From contig JASGHK010000006.1 of the NCBI GenBank assembly GCA_049841135.1, positions 434,001-498,000 on the forward strand: a stretch of 64,000 bases of DNA, in the 5' to 3' direction. The position numbers and the translations under genes are program-made. Numbering within the stretch: position 1 is the stretch's first letter; the number at the start of each line of letters is the position of its first letter. Source of the DNA: JACRCT01 sp049841135 (GTDB lineage Bacteria; Myxococcota; Myxococcia; Myxococcales; UBA5297). Positions 17,462-28,379 of this stretch are shown one piece after another. A model generated the notes under the pieces. That model saw only the letters and a list, made by a program, of their open reading frames with translations, was not told where the DNA came from and made no database searches.

Positions 17462-18314
17462 CTACGCAGCGACGAGCTCTTCGCTGAAGGCCCAGAGCTT
17501 CTTCGCCAGCGCGTCGTCCTTGGCCCGCTTGGAGGTCGAGGCGACCTTCTTGTCGTGCAGGTACTGGCCGTTGATCTGCGCGGCCTCGGGGGTGGTGGCG
17601 AGCCAGACGATGGTCTCGGCGCCCTTCTGGGGAGTGCGGGCGAAGACCGAGGCGGTCGCGTCCACGATGTTGGCCATGAACCCCTTGTTGTTCATGGCGA
17701 AGCCGGTGTGGACCCAGCCCGGGTGGATGCAGTTGGCGGTGTGGCCTTCGCCGAGGCGGCGGGAGAAGCTCGCGGGTGAAAAGGACGTTGGCGAGCTTGG
17801 AGTCGCCATAGGCACGCCAGGTGGAGTAGCCCTTCTCGCAGCGCGCCACCTCGGGGATGTCCAGCTTGCCGACGAAGTGCGCGCCGCTGGAGGTGGAGAC
17901 GACACGCGAGCCCGGGGTCTGCTTGAGCAGGTCCAGCAGCTCGGTGGTGAAGAGGAAGTAGCCCAGGTGGTTGAGGGCAAAGGTCATCTCCAGCCCGTCG
18001 GCGGAGGTGACCTTCTTGGCGAAGATGGCGCCGGCGTTGTTCACCAGCACGTCCAGCTTCTGTCTGCTGGCCTTGAACTCGCCCGCGACGCGGCGGACGT
18101 CGGCCTTCACCGACAGGTCGCCGAGCAGCATCTCGACCTTCGATCCGCCGGCGGCGGCGACGAGCTCCTCGCGAACCTTCGCGGTCTTCTCCTTGTTGCG
18201 GCCGACGATGGTCAAGTCGGCGCCGCGCGCGGCGAACTCCAGCGCCGCAGCCTTGCCGATGCCCTCGGTGGCGCCCGTCACCAGGAAGACCTTGCCTTCG
18301 AGATCCTTGGCCAT
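17462..18314 (-). CDS. Short-chain dehydrogenase/reductase, retinol-dehydrogenase-like (one apparent frameshift)
   Basis: A classical SDR of about 284 residues. It has the nucleotide motif TGATEGIGKAAA (about residues 14-25), NNAG near 91-94, a catalytic Ser in STSSGAHF and the YxxxK pair in YGDSKLANVLF, followed by HPGWVHTGF. Length and order match the WWOX/retinol-dehydrogenase-like group that oxidises or reduces hydrophobic alcohols and ketones with NAD(P)H. The frame breaks at 17765-17771 (GAAGCTC on the plus strand, GAGCTC expected), within the segment restored as FTRELSRRLGEGH. The ATG at 18314 has a GGAGAA-type site upstream. No neighbour hints at the substrate. Confidence 0.88.
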
Positions 18315-18460
18315 CGTCGTCGTTCTCCTCGAATGATGCCTCTTGAGGGCGGTTGAGATGCTCTCGCGAAACCTTCGTCTCGCATCGCGTGCCAGAGCTT
18401 GCCCCAGCTTCCAGCGGCTCGCCATGATGGCGGCGCCCCGCCCGGGCCCTGGAGGAGCGC

Positions 18461-19093
18461 ATGTCCGGCAAGCTGTGCCCGAAGATCATCCTGGAAGGCA
18501 CGCGGATGACCTGGAAGACGGAGATCGCCTTCGCGCTCAACGAGCACCCGCGCGTGGTCGGGCCGCGCAAGTACCGCTACCACTCGCCGGTCATCAGCGC
18601 CGAGTGGTGCGCCTTCACCAATTTCCCGTGGGGCCGGGGGCTCATCAACTTCGAGCCGCAGGAGGTGGCGCTGGCGCTGGAGACCTACCAGACCTGGGCG
18701 CGCCTCTTCGAGCTGCAGCGCTACTACTCGTGGATCGTCGACCGCTTCCACCTTTCGACCAAGGCCTTCCAGAAGGCGAACCGGGGCCGGGACTACGACT
18801 TCGGCTGGCTCGAGGAGCGCCTCGACGCGCTCGGCTTCCGGCTGGTCGTCTGTGTGCGCCGCCCCGACAGCTTCGAGGCGGCCCGTCGCCGCAGGCTCGA
18901 GGTCTCGGGCAACCCCCGGCAGTACGACGACCTGGGCAAGTTCGTCGCCGAGCAGGAGCTGATGCTTCAGCTCGCCCGGGAGTCCCGGCTGCCGCGGCTG
19001 GAGCTGGACGTCAGCGACGACGACGTGCCGCGCGCCACCGACCGTGTCGCCGATTGGTTGGAGGCGACGGGCGGGCTGTACGCGAGGGAGTGA
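18461..19093 (+). CDS. P-loop nucleoside/nucleotide-kinase-like protein
   Basis: A 210-residue protein that looks like a deoxynucleoside or thymidylate kinase. The phosphate-binding loop is EGTRMTWKTEIA, where the usual Gly before Lys is Trp. A DRFHLSTKAF segment (about residues 93-102) matches the DR motif that contacts the nucleoside. An Arg-rich LID-like stretch (CVRRPDSFEAARRRRLE, about 127-143) follows. The Lys-Thr of Walker A is kept, so catalysis is possible, but the Trp substitution is unusual. It stands alone between an SDR gene and glpD, so the substrate cannot be inferred. Confidence 0.55.
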   Translation: MSGKLCPKIILEGTRMTWKTEIAFALNEHPRVVGPRKYRYHSPVISAEWCAFTNFPWGRGLINFEPQEVALALETYQTWARLFELQRYYSWIVDRFHLSTKAFQKANRGRDYDFGWLEERLDALGFRLVVCVRRPDSFEAARRRRLEVSGNPRQYDDLGKFVAEQELMLQLARESRLPRLELDVSDDDVPRATDRVADWLEATGGLYARE

Positions 19094-19108
19094 ATTTCCT
19101 CCTCTGAA

Positions 19109-19169
19109 CCTCCGCCCCGTCGCGTCGACAAGCGCGGGGTGCCGGGTCGACGAGCGCGGGGGGCGGAGG
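19109..19169. terminator. Long hairpin between convergent genes
   Basis: CCTCCGCCCC (19109-19118) pairs with GGGGCGGAGG (19160-19169), with an inner GTCGAC/GTCGAC pairing. It lies between the convergent kinase-like gene and glpD and can serve both. Confidence 0.55.
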
Positions 19170-19196
19170 GCCCGCCTGCGCAGATCTCAGGCGGGC
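19170..19196 (-). terminator. Hairpin overlapping the glpD stop codon
   Basis: GCCCGCCTG (19170-19178) pairs perfectly with CAGGCGGGC (19188-19196). The stem covers the end of glpD. It is probably part of a compound terminator with the preceding hairpin. Confidence 0.5.
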
Positions 19197-20888
19197 TTGG
19201 CCGCAGAAGGCGCCGCCGCAGCTTCGGCAGGAGCCGGCGCCGGCGAGACGTCGATGGCCAGCTGGTCCTTGTACTCGGCCAGCTGCTTCTCGACGGCTTC
19301 GGCGCTCAGCCCCAGCACCTGCTGCAGCTCGGCGGCGATGGCCTTGCCGACCAGGAGGTCCTTGTCGCCCATGTTGCCGGCGTCGGTCCGCCGCAGCGCG
19401 ATATCCGAGACGGAGTGTGCCATCTCGTGCTCCACGGCGTGCCGCACCTGCGCCAGGATGAACGGCCGGTCGGGTGCGATGCGCTGGCCGAGCCGCGCGT
19501 CCTTGCGCACGTAGTCGAGGACCTCGACGTAGCCCGAGCCGTAGGAGGACACGAGCTCGGCGAGGCACGCCTCATCGACGAGGTCCTTGGCCGACGCCTT
19601 CTGGCGCTCCAGGTACTCGGCCACCACCCCAATGTCCCCGCCGCCGATGGGCAGGTGTTCGGTCGTGCAGGGGCCGCCCTTGCCGACCTTCTTGCAGACC
19701 TGGTCGACGATGTCCTCGGCCATGGCCCGGCTGGTGGTGTACTTGCCGCCCAGCACCGAGATGAACCCGGGGCGGCCCGAGACCTTGCCGTGGTCGAGGA
19801 TCTGGTACTTGCGCGACAGGTCGGAGGCGGACTTCCCGGGGCGGCTCACCAGCGGGCGCGCCCCCGCGTAGGCCGCTTCGACGTCCGCCTGGGTGAGCCG
19901 GGCGGAGGGGACGAAGGCGTTGATCTCGTCGAGGAGGATTCTGGATCTCCGCGGTCGTGGCGCGGATGCGGTCGATGTCGCCCTCGTAGAAGTCGTCGGT
20001 CGTGCCGATGAGGCTCTTGCCGCGCCAGGGGATGATCATCACCCGCCGGCCGGTGGGCGAGACGCTCACCACCGCGTGCGTCTTGGTGATGGGCCGGGTG
20101 ACGACGTGGATGCCCTTGCTCGGCTTGAGCTGCACGGGCAGCGGCAGGTTCAGGAGCTTCATCACCTCGGTCGCCCAGATCCCGGCGCAGTTGACGGTGA
20201 GCGCCGCGGTGACGCTGAAGCTCTTGCCGGTCAGGCGGTCGAGGGCCTCGACCCCCACCACCTTGGCGCCTTCGACCTTGAGCCCGGTGACGCGCGCGTA
20301 GTTGGCGAGCATCGCGCCGTTGCCCGCGGCGGTCTTGGCGAACTCCAGGGCCAGCCGCATCGGGTTGGGCATCTGGCCGTCGGTGTAGACCGAGGCGCCG
20401 AGCAGGTCCTTGGCCTCCAGCTCCGGCTCGAGCGAGACCGCCTCCTCGGGACTGACGTAGCGGTGGAGGGGGAAGAGCTTGTCGGGCAAGGCGTCGCGGT
20501 TCTTGTCGTACGACAGCATGTCGTACATCAGCATCCCGGTGCGGATGAGCGTCGGGGCGACCGGACCCTTGCGGTACAGCGGGATCATGAAGGGCAGGGG
20601 CCGGGTCATGTGCGGCGCCAGCTTGAGCAGCACCCGCCGCTCGCGCAGGGCCTCGCGCACCAACCCGAACTCGGCGTGCTCCAGGTAGCGCGTGCCGCCG
20701 TGGACGAGCTTGGTCGACGCGCTCGAGGTGCCCTCGGAGAAGTCGCCGCGTTCGAGCAGGGCCACCTTCAGCCCGCGCGCCGCCGCGTCGTGGGCCACGC
20801 ACAGACCGGTGATGCCGCCGCCGACGATGCACAGGTCGAAGACGGCGCCGGACATCGCCGGGATGTCTCGCTTCATTGAGAAGGCCAT
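19187..20888 (-). CDS. glpD: Aerobic glycerol-3-phosphate dehydrogenase (one apparent frameshift)
   Basis: FAD-dependent membrane-associated enzyme that oxidises glycerol-3-phosphate to dihydroxyacetone phosphate and feeds electrons to quinone. FAD motif CIVGGGITGLCVAHDAAARG is near the N-terminus, then SSASTKLVHGGTRYLE, FVPSARLTQADVEAAYAGARPL and FISVLGGKYTTSRAMAE, all GlpD hallmarks. A C-terminal helical domain ends in a Pro/Ala tail rather than the usual end, so it is slightly extended. The frame breaks at 19937-19943 (GATTCTG on the plus strand, CAGAATC on the coding strand); removing one A gives AEIQILLDEINAF. The ATG at 20888 has GGGAGA seven bases upstream. The restored length is about 567 residues. 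No glpK or glpF gene is adjacent. Confidence 0.92.
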
Positions 20889-21018
20889 CGCGTCTCCCAT
20901 CTCCGTAGGAAGGGCAACGTGTTACCAGTTTTGGCGCGCTGCGTCATGAGTCGTGTTGTGAAAGCCGGTGGGGGCAAAGCCTTGCCTGGCCGGAGCAGGG
21001 CAGGCTAAGGACCACTTC

Positions 21019-21234
21019 ATGCGCGGATGGCTCGCACTGACGGCAATCGTGGCAGCGCTCGCGGTGGGAGCAGCGCCGCCGGATGGGGGGATGCCGGGCA
21101 AGCCGAAGCCTACTCCCGATGCGGGCGGCGCCAAGGGCCACTCCTCCGAAGACGAGCAGATCATCAAGGACCTGGAACTCTTGGAGAATCTGGACGTGCT
21201 CCAGAGGCTGGACCAGGTCGACGTCGACGAGTGA
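21019..21234 (+). CDS. Very short secreted acidic protein
   Basis: A 71-residue product with a signal peptide (MRGWLALTAIVAALAVGAA), a Pro/Gly-rich linker and an acidic Leu-rich helix, DLELLENLDVLQRLDQVDV. ATG 21019 follows AAGGA. Helices of this ELLENLxxL type occur in small myxobacterial proteins, often near sigma-factor or DUF3106 genes, but none is adjacent here. Function unknown. The frame also opens at 20968, but only the internal ATG gives a signal peptide. Confidence 0.55.
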   Translation: MRGWLALTAIVAALAVGAAPPDGGMPGKPKPTPDAGGAKGHSSEDEQIIKDLELLENLDVLQRLDQVDVDE

Positions 21235-21267
21235 CAGGCGGCTCTTGGCGCGGCCACTCATCCGGTC

Positions 21268-21612
21268 ATGCGCTCTCTCCCGGTGGTGCTCGTCCTGCTG
21301 GTCCCGGTTGCGTCCTGTGCCCCGAGCGACCTCGGGGCCTCCTGCCAGATCCCCGAGTCCATTCAGGAGGCGTTCGACAACCCGAGCTCAGCGAGCGACC
21401 CCCCGAGCTCTTCGAGGAGCCTCGTCTACTTCGGCGCCGCCGACTGCGACGACCAGGTCTGCCTGCAGCGATCCGGATCGGCTGCAGGCGTCTGCAGCCG
21501 GGCCTGCCTCGACGAGAGGGACTGCGGTCCTGGCTGGAGCTGCGAGACGCTGGTGCCTGCATCGCTGAGGGTGGAGGGCGTCGCCAGCGGGAACTACTGC
21601 GTGGCGCGCTGA
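21268..21612 (+). CDS. Cys-rich small lipoprotein
   Basis: A 114-residue protein with lipobox VASC (Cys near residue 17) and eight or more further cysteines in the mature part. The pattern DCDDQVCLQ...GVCSRACLDERDCGPGWSC is typical of disulfide-bonded myxobacterial surface proteins. No enzymatic motif is present. It follows the small secreted protein at 21019 and precedes an ExbB-like gene, all on the plus strand. Confidence 0.65.
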   Translation: MRSLPVVLVLLVPVASCAPSDLGASCQIPESIQEAFDNPSSASDPPSSSRSLVYFGAADCDDQVCLQRSGSAAGVCSRACLDERDCGPGWSCETLVPASLRVEGVASGNYCVAR

Positions 21613-21680
21613 AGCCCGGAACTCGCGCGAGGCAGCCGGTGTCTCTAGCCGGAAACGCAGCGCGAACCGGGAGGCAAGCG

Positions 21681-22064
21681 ATGCTCGAGTTCATCGAAGA
21701 CGCCGGCTACGGCATCTACCCCGTCTTCTTCTTCGGCGGCCTGGCGCTCGCGCTCGGTGCGTTCTACCTGGCGCGCCCACGAGGGTCCACGCGCTCACTC
21801 GTCGTCGGCCTCTCCTTCGCCACGCTCCTCGCCGGGCTGCTCGGCACCGTTGCCGGCCTGCAGACGACCGTGCGCGCCGTGCAGTCGATGAGCGGCGACG
21901 AGTTCATGCGCGTCTTCCTGGTCGGGCTGCGCGAGTCGCTCAACTGCACCTTCGCCGCGCTCGTCATTGCCATCGTGGCCACGCTCCTGGCGACGGCCGG
22001 CAGCTTCCGCCTCCGCCGCGGCCAGACGGCGGCCCTGGCCCCTCAGCCCGCGCCAGCGCGCTAG
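21681..22064 (+). CDS. Small three-helix membrane protein, MotA/TolQ/ExbB-like
   Basis: A 127-residue integral membrane protein with three hydrophobic segments (about 9-30, 38-62 and 90-112). The second contains LLAGLLGTVAGLQTTV, which resembles the pore-helix motif of ExbB/TolQ/MotA proton channels. It lacks their long cytoplasmic loop and is shorter than the family. No ExbD or TonB gene is adjacent. ATG 21681 follows GGGAGGCAAGC. Its end overlaps the convergent thpR gene by four bases. Confidence 0.55.
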   Translation: MLEFIEDAGYGIYPVFFFGGLALALGAFYLARPRGSTRSLVVGLSFATLLAGLLGTVAGLQTTVRAVQSMSGDEFMRVFLVGLRESLNCTFAALVIAIVATLLATAGSFRLRRGQTAALAPQPAPAR

Positions 22065-22633
22065 CCGAGCTTGCAGCGCGCGAGCGCCGAGTAGCGGCTG
22101 CCGCCGGCGCCGAGCTCCGAGAGCATCAGCGCGACGTCCTTCACTTCGAAGCGCGCGACGTCGGCCGCGGGCAGCTCGGCGATGCGCGCGCCGATCCGCT
22201 GCGCCGCCTTGAAGTCCTTGACGCGGGCGAGGGTGACGTGGGGCGTGAAGCCGCGCTCCTCGGACGGGAACCCGAGCGAGGAGACCTGCTCCTCGACGGC
22301 GGCGGCCAGGCTCTTCATCGGTAGCCCGCCCTCGGCGGTCGCGAGGTAGACGACCCGCGGCCGCCGGGGATTGGGAAAGGCTTGCAGGCCTCCGAGCGCG
22401 AGCGAGAACGGCGAGACCGTCGCGGCGGCCTTCTCCAGCGCCGCGCGGATCGGCGCGACCTGCTCCTCGGGCACCGGGCCCAGGAACTTGAGGGTGAAGT
22501 GCAGGCCTTCGGCCCGAGGAAAGCGCACGCCCTTGGCCAAGGGGCCGAGCGCCTGCTCGACCCGCTTCGTCTCCCGACCGCAGGCTGCGAGCGCGTCCTC
22601 CGGCAGCGTGACGGCGATGAAGAGCCGCAGCAT
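22061..22633 (-). CDS. thpR: RNA 2',3'-cyclic phosphodiesterase
   Basis: A 190-residue member of the 2H phosphoesterase family. The two catalytic HxTx motifs are HFTL (His45) and HVTL in TPHVTLARVKDF. ThpR/LigT opens 2',3'-cyclic phosphates at RNA ends and can ligate tRNA halves in vitro. The ATG is the base right after the glmS stop, so translation is probably coupled. Family length is normal. Its overlap with the ExbB-like gene on the other strand is only four bases. Confidence 0.92.
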   Translation of the reverse strand: MLRLFIAVTLPEDALAACGRETKRVEQALGPLAKGVRFPRAEGLHFTLKFLGPVPEEQVAPIRAALEKAAATVSPFSLALGGLQAFPNPRRPRVVYLATAEGGLPMKSLAAAVEEQVSSLGFPSEERGFTPHVTLARVKDFKAAQRIGARIAELPAADVARFEVKDVALMLSELGAGGSRYSALARCKLG

Positions 22634-24457
<1,824 letters not shown>

Positions 24458-24481
24458 GAGAGGTCACCTTCGGTCCCGATA

Positions 24482-24500
24482 CCCCGAGCTTGTCGAGGGG
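24482..24500. repeat. Palindromic repeat, CCCCTCGACRGGCTC family (copy 2)
   Basis: CCCCGAGCTTGTCGAGGGG sits in the 187-base glmU-glmS spacer. On the minus strand it reads CCCCTCGACAAGCTCGGGG, nearly the same as 29666-29684. Confidence 0.5.
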
Positions 24501-24644
24501 CCAGAGCTATCTGTCACCGCGCCTCGAACGGGTCGATCTCGTCGAGTCCTGCGCTTCTCCCACAAGGGCCACAAACCTAGTGCCCGACGGCTCCAGATTC
24601 ATTTCCTCAACGCAGGGGGAAGCGCGTTCATCCCCTACGAATGG

Positions 24645-26030
24645 TCACCCGGCCTTCTTCTTCCTCATGTAGCCGGGCTTGGTGACCTGGCGAGACCGGG
24701 CAATCGCCAAGGAATCTGGGGGGATGTCGTCGGTGATGGTGCTGCCCGAGCCGATGTACGCGCCCTTGCCGACGGTGACCGGCGCCACGAACTGGCTGTC
24801 GCTGCCGACGAAGACGCCGTCGCCGAGGACGGTCTTGTGCTTGTTCACGCCGTCGTAGTTGCAGGTGATGGTCCCGGCGCCGACGTTGACCCCCGAGCCA
24901 ATCTCGCAGTCGCCCAGGTAGGTCAGGTGGTTGGCCTTGCTGCCCTTGCCGATCTTCGCCTTCTTGGTCTCGACGAAGTTGCCGACGTGCACCTTCTCGG
25001 CGAGGTCGGTGCCGGGGCGCAGGCGGGCGAACGGGCCGATGAGCGCTTCCTTGCCGACCTTGGCGTCCTCGAGCGAGCAGTAGGGCTTGAGCTGGACGCC
25101 GTCGGCGAGGACGGAGTCGTGGATCACGCAGCCCATGGCGATGCGCACGCCCTTGCCGACCACCGTCTTGCCCGACAGCTGCACGTTGGGGCCGATCCGG
25201 GTGTCGGCGCCGATCTTGACCTGCTCCTCGATGAAGGTGCTCCTCGGGTCGTCGAAGGTCACGCCGTTGCGCATGTGGGCTTCGTTGATGCGCCGGCGCA
25301 GGACCGCCGAGGCCCGGGCGAGCTCGACGCGGTCGTTGACCCCGGCGACCTCTTCGATCGGGACGCAAAGGGTGGCGGCGGGCGTGCCCAGGTCGTGGGC
25401 CATCTCCACGAGGTCGGTCAGGTAGAACTCGCGCTGCGAGTTCTTCTGGCCCACGCGAGAGAGCGCCTTCCACAGGTACGCGGAGTCGACGAGGTAGATG
25501 CCGGCGTTGGTCTCGTCGATGGCCCGCTGCTCTTGCGTGCAGTCCTTGTCCTCGACGATGCGGTGCGCGTGGCCGTCGGCCGCGCGCACGATGCGCCCGT
25601 AGCCGCGCGGATCCGGCGCGATCATGGTGACCAGGGCGACCGGCGAGCGGTTCGACCGCTTGACCTTCACCAGCGTGGAGAGGGTCTCCTTGCGGATGAG
25701 CGGGGTGTCTCCGTAGAGGATGAGGATCTCGCCCGCGAACTTGCCCAGGCCCGCCCGGCCGCAGAGCACGGCGTGCGCGGTGCCCAGCTGCTCCTTCTGG
25801 AGCGCGAACTTGACCGGAGCGCCAGCCAGGTCGGCGGTGAAGGACTTCTCCACGTCTTCGGCCTGGTGGCCGATGACCGCGACCACCGGCGAAGCGCCGA
25901 CCTCCAGCGCGCGGCGAACGGACCAGGTGCCGAGCGGGTGGCCGAGGACCTCGTGGAGGACCTTGGCGCGCGCGCTCTTCATGCGCGTCCCCTTGCCGGC
26001 GCACAGCACGATGGATGCGAGGGATTTCAT
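24645..26030 (-). CDS. glmU: Bifunctional N-acetylglucosamine-1-phosphate uridyltransferase / glucosamine-1-phosphate acetyltransferase
   Basis: A 461-residue two-domain enzyme giving UDP-GlcNAc for peptidoglycan and lipopolysaccharide. The N-terminal nucleotidyltransferase starts with VLCAGKGTRMKS, then GTAHAVLCG and a YGDTPLI metal site. The C-terminal left-handed beta-helix has hexapeptide repeats from about residue 255, with HVGNFVETKKAKIGKGSKAN, HLTYLGDCEIG and NVGAGTITCNYDGVNKHKT for acetyl transfer. ATG 26030 follows AGGAACACG. With glmS downstream it makes a compact amino-sugar pair. Both domains look intact. Confidence 0.97.
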   Translation of the reverse strand: MKSLASIVLCAGKGTRMKSARAKVLHEVLGHPLGTWSVRRALEVGASPVVAVIGHQAEDVEKSFTADLAGAPVKFALQKEQLGTAHAVLCGRAGLGKFAGEILILYGDTPLIRKETLSTLVKVKRSNRSPVALVTMIAPDPRGYGRIVRAADGHAHRIVEDKDCTQEQRAIDETNAGIYLVDSAYLWKALSRVGQKNSQREFYLTDLVEMAHDLGTPAATLCVPIEEVAGVNDRVELARASAVLRRRINEAHMRNGVTFDDPRSTFIEEQVKIGADTRIGPNVQLSGKTVVGKGVRIAMGCVIHDSVLADGVQLKPYCSLEDAKVGKEALIGPFARLRPGTDLAEKVHVGNFVETKKAKIGKGSKANHLTYLGDCEIGSGVNVGAGTITCNYDGVNKHKTVLGDGVFVGSDSQFVAPVTVGKGAYIGSGSTITDDIPPDSLAIARSRQVTKPGYMRKKKAG

Positions 26031-26151
26031 CGTGTTCCTCTTGGTTTGGGAGCCGCGGAAGTCCCGGGCGCGGGCAACCATAGGAGCGGGCCTCGAAGAG
26101 CGTCAACGCGAAGTTGAGGGGACGTGCAGGGCCTTGGCTGCTGGAAACACG

Positions 26152-26176
26152 AAGGGCCAGCCGGTGGGCTGGCCCT
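26152..26176 (-). terminator. Hairpin terminator after the PilZ gene
   Basis: GGGCCAGCC and GGCTGGCCC pair around a 3-5 base loop; on the minus strand the stem is followed by TTCGTGTTT. It separates the PilZ gene from glmU. Confidence 0.65.
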
Positions 26177-26205
26177 CGGGCGAGTGAACGAAAGGGATCC
26201 GCGAA

Positions 26206-26550
26206 TCAGGCGGCGAGCAGGGGCGGACGGGAGGCGACGTAGGCGGCGACGGCGTCGCGGTCGCTGGGCGAGATGTCGAGGAAGTGGATGCCCATCCCGC
26301 GGCGGCGGGTCTCCGAGCCCAGGACGACATGGGTGACCCGGCCGAGCACCGTGAACGCTCGCGGCGAAGCCGGCAGGCGCAGGCGCAAGGTGACCATCGA
26401 GCCTTCGGGCAGGACGTCGTTGGAGCGCAGGAACAGGCCTTGAGAAGAAATCTCCTGAGCCTCCGCGAGCTTGCGCTGGTCCCAGCAGTAGTACTCGATG
26501 GAGCCGGTGAAGGGGACGCGGTCAGCCTTGCTCAGTTCCATGGTCAGCAT
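26206..26550 (-). CDS. PilZ-domain protein
   Basis: A 114-residue single PilZ domain. Strand order and the late motif RRGMGIHFLDISPSDRDAVAAYV match PilZ domains, which often bind cyclic-di-GMP. The N-terminal RxxxR expected for c-di-GMP binding is weak (KADRVPFTGSIEYY), and the ISSQGLFLRSND segment stands in the place of DxSxxG, so binding is uncertain. Myxobacteria carry many such TIGR02266-like PilZ adaptors. The start at 26550 was chosen because AGAGGAGC lies just before it; a second ATG is three codons later. Confidence 0.85.
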   Translation of the reverse strand: MLTMELSKADRVPFTGSIEYYCWDQRKLAEAQEISSQGLFLRSNDVLPEGSMVTLRLRLPASPRAFTVLGRVTHVVLGSETRRRGMGIHFLDISPSDRDAVAAYVASRPPLLAA

Positions 26551-26803
26551 CTGCTCCTCTCGCCTCGGTCCGCTCTTGATGGATGCGGTGGCCATCCAAG
26601 CACCACTCATGCCATGGGACACCGCGGTCGGACTCCCGACTGCATGCCAATGATTTCCGGTGCTTAGGCGGCGCAAGCCTGCACGGGCGGTGGGGTCGGT
26701 TGCCAAGAACCGCGATCCTGCCGGCAGGATTTCACGCACTGCCAGTCGTCTTGCAGGTTTGGGCGCTGGGGCGCGAAGGCACCAGTGGGCAGGACCGACC
26801 CGG

Positions 26804-27265
26804 TCAGCTCGGCAGGATGAGTGCGCGGGACTTCAGGTGCCGCTCGGTCCGCGTGAGCAGATCCACCAGCATCGGGCGCTTGATGCGGCCCTCGGTGGCC
26901 TCGTTGATGGAGAGCATCTGCTCGGTCAGGTAGCGCGTGAGGAAGAGCAGCAGCTCGACTCCGCGCCCCGGCGGGACGAAGGCGCGCCAGCGCTCGTTGC
27001 GCATGTAGTCGTCGATCTGCTCGAACTCGCGCATCAGCTCCAGGCGGGCCAGCTTGAAGGCCTCGGTGAAGGTGGAGGCGTCGGGCGGCAGCGAGTCCGG
27101 AGCGAGCAGGGGACCGAAGCGCGCCGCGTCCTGCGGCGTCGCCCACTCCGTCACCTGCAGCGGCCAGACGCCCAGGTCCTTGGCGATGATCTTCGCGGCT
27201 TCCTCGACGAACGCCTCGGAGGCGGGGACGGGCTTGAGCTCGTAGAGGTAATCCCAGCGTCCCAT
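26804..27265 (-). CDS. Hypothetical protein
   Basis: A 153-residue, mostly helical cytosolic protein without signal peptide or membrane segment (MGRWDYLYELKPVPASEAFV at the start). It has a basic C-terminus and no recognised domain. The ATG follows GGAGACCTGTCCG after a 27-base gap from the lipase gene, so the two are probably co-transcribed. Confidence 0.6.
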   Translation of the reverse strand: MGRWDYLYELKPVPASEAFVEEAAKIIAKDLGVWPLQVTEWATPQDAARFGPLLAPDSLPPDASTFTEAFKLARLELMREFEQIDDYMRNERWRAFVPPGRGVELLLFLTRYLTEQMLSINEATEGRIKRPMLVDLLTRTERHLKSRALILPS

Positions 27266-27292
27266 CGGACAGGTCTCCTGCGATTCCCAGCG

Positions 27293-28102
27293 CTAGTCGA
27301 ACGACACGAGGTGCGGCTTTCCCGGCTCGCCGGCTTGCTTGGGCTTCTCCTCGGCCGGCTCCTCGCCATAGCCGCGCGCCAGCTCGCGGCGGACCACCTC
27401 GTAGACGCTGCGCCGCAAGAGGAAGTCGCGGTGGGCGATTCCAGGCACCTCGACGTTGAAGAGGTTGGGCTGGTTCGCCTCGAGGATGCAGGTGGGGAAG
27501 GGCGAGGCCTTGTCCGCCTTCGAGTAGACGGAGACGAAGCGCACATGCGCCGGGAACGCGCCCAGCTTGAGCCGGCGGATGAACGGGCTCATCGGCGTCA
27601 TCTGCCAGACGCTCTTGGAGAGCAGGCCCAGGGCCATGACGCCGGCGTAGGCGACGGGCGTGCCGTGGTGGGCGGTGCCGAGCGTGATGAGGGTGCACGC
27701 GCGCCGCTCGCCGCCCAGCCGCTTGATGTAGTAGCGGCCGATGAGCCCGCCCTTGCTGTGCCCGACGATCGAGAGCGGTCCCATGTTCGGGTAGCGCGCA
27801 TACAGCCGCTCGACCTTGTCCCGGACGAGCTCGGCGCTCTCGTCGATGCCGCGGGTGTTGAAGGCGTCGAGCAGGCCGCCGAGGTGGATGGAGAAGACGC
27901 AGTAGCCGTCCTGGCGCAGCCGGGTCTCCAGGACGCGCAGTGCGCGGCGGGTGCTCCAGAAGCCGTAGATGAGCAGGACCGGCTTGGTGCACGCGGAGAA
28001 GTCGCTGCGCCGCTCGACCCGGTTCTTCGAGCGCAGATCGAGCAAGCCGCGCAGATCGCTCAGGCGGCGCTTCAGTCGTCGTGTCGTGCGAGCCAGGGGC
28101 AT
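27293..28102 (-). CDS. Alpha/beta-hydrolase, triacylglycerol-lipase-like
   Basis: A 269-residue hydrolase with a lipase-type fold. The oxyanion-side motif is PVLLIYGFWSTRRAL, the nucleophile elbow is GHSKGG (near residue 135), and TLITLGTAHHGTPVA follows, which is typical of bacterial lipases and PGAP1-like enzymes. No signal peptide is seen, although the first 25 residues are very basic. The C-terminal 20 residues are Pro/Lys-rich. It likely cleaves lipid or acyl ester bonds; the substrate is unknown. It is followed by a hypothetical gene. Confidence 0.82.
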   Translation of the reverse strand: MPLARTTRRLKRRLSDLRGLLDLRSKNRVERRSDFSACTKPVLLIYGFWSTRRALRVLETRLRQDGYCVFSIHLGGLLDAFNTRGIDESAELVRDKVERLYARYPNMGPLSIVGHSKGGLIGRYYIKRLGGERRACTLITLGTAHHGTPVAYAGVMALGLLSKSVWQMTPMSPFIRRLKLGAFPAHVRFVSVYSKADKASPFPTCILEANQPNLFNVEVPGIAHRDFLLRRSVYEVVRRELARGYGEEPAEEKPKQAGEPGKPHLVSFD

Positions 28103-28160
28103 GGCGCTCCTGGCGGAATTCTAGCGCCCAGCCGACGAGGGGCGAATTTCCCGCCGGGGC

Positions 28161-28379
28161 TTACGTGCCTTCGAGGATCTGCTTGGCGCGGGTGACGTTG
28201 TCGGGGAAGAGGTCGCCCGGCACCGCCTCGCGGCCCTTGGCCTTGAAGATCATGTAGCGCGCGCAGTTGCCGAACTCGCCCTTGCACAAGCGCTGCTTGT
28301 ACAGGTTCGCGATGGTCGGCATGTTCGGCATCTTGTCGTTGAAGAACGGGCAGCGCTCCAGGCAATCGCAGTCAGGCAT
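28161..28379 (-). CDS. Small Cys-rich protein
   Basis: A 72-residue protein, MPDCDCLERCPFFND at the start, with six cysteines in two groups (CDC...C and LCKGEFGNC). The spacing suits a small metal or iron-sulfur site. I have seen the CPFF...LYKQRLC...C pattern as stand-alone proteins and as tails of signalling proteins in deltaproteobacteria; no function is known. It lies 58 bases upstream of the lipase gene on the same strand. Confidence 0.65.
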   Translation of the reverse strand: MPDCDCLERCPFFNDKMPNMPTIANLYKQRLCKGEFGNCARYMIFKAKGREAVPGDLFPDNVTRAKQILEGT

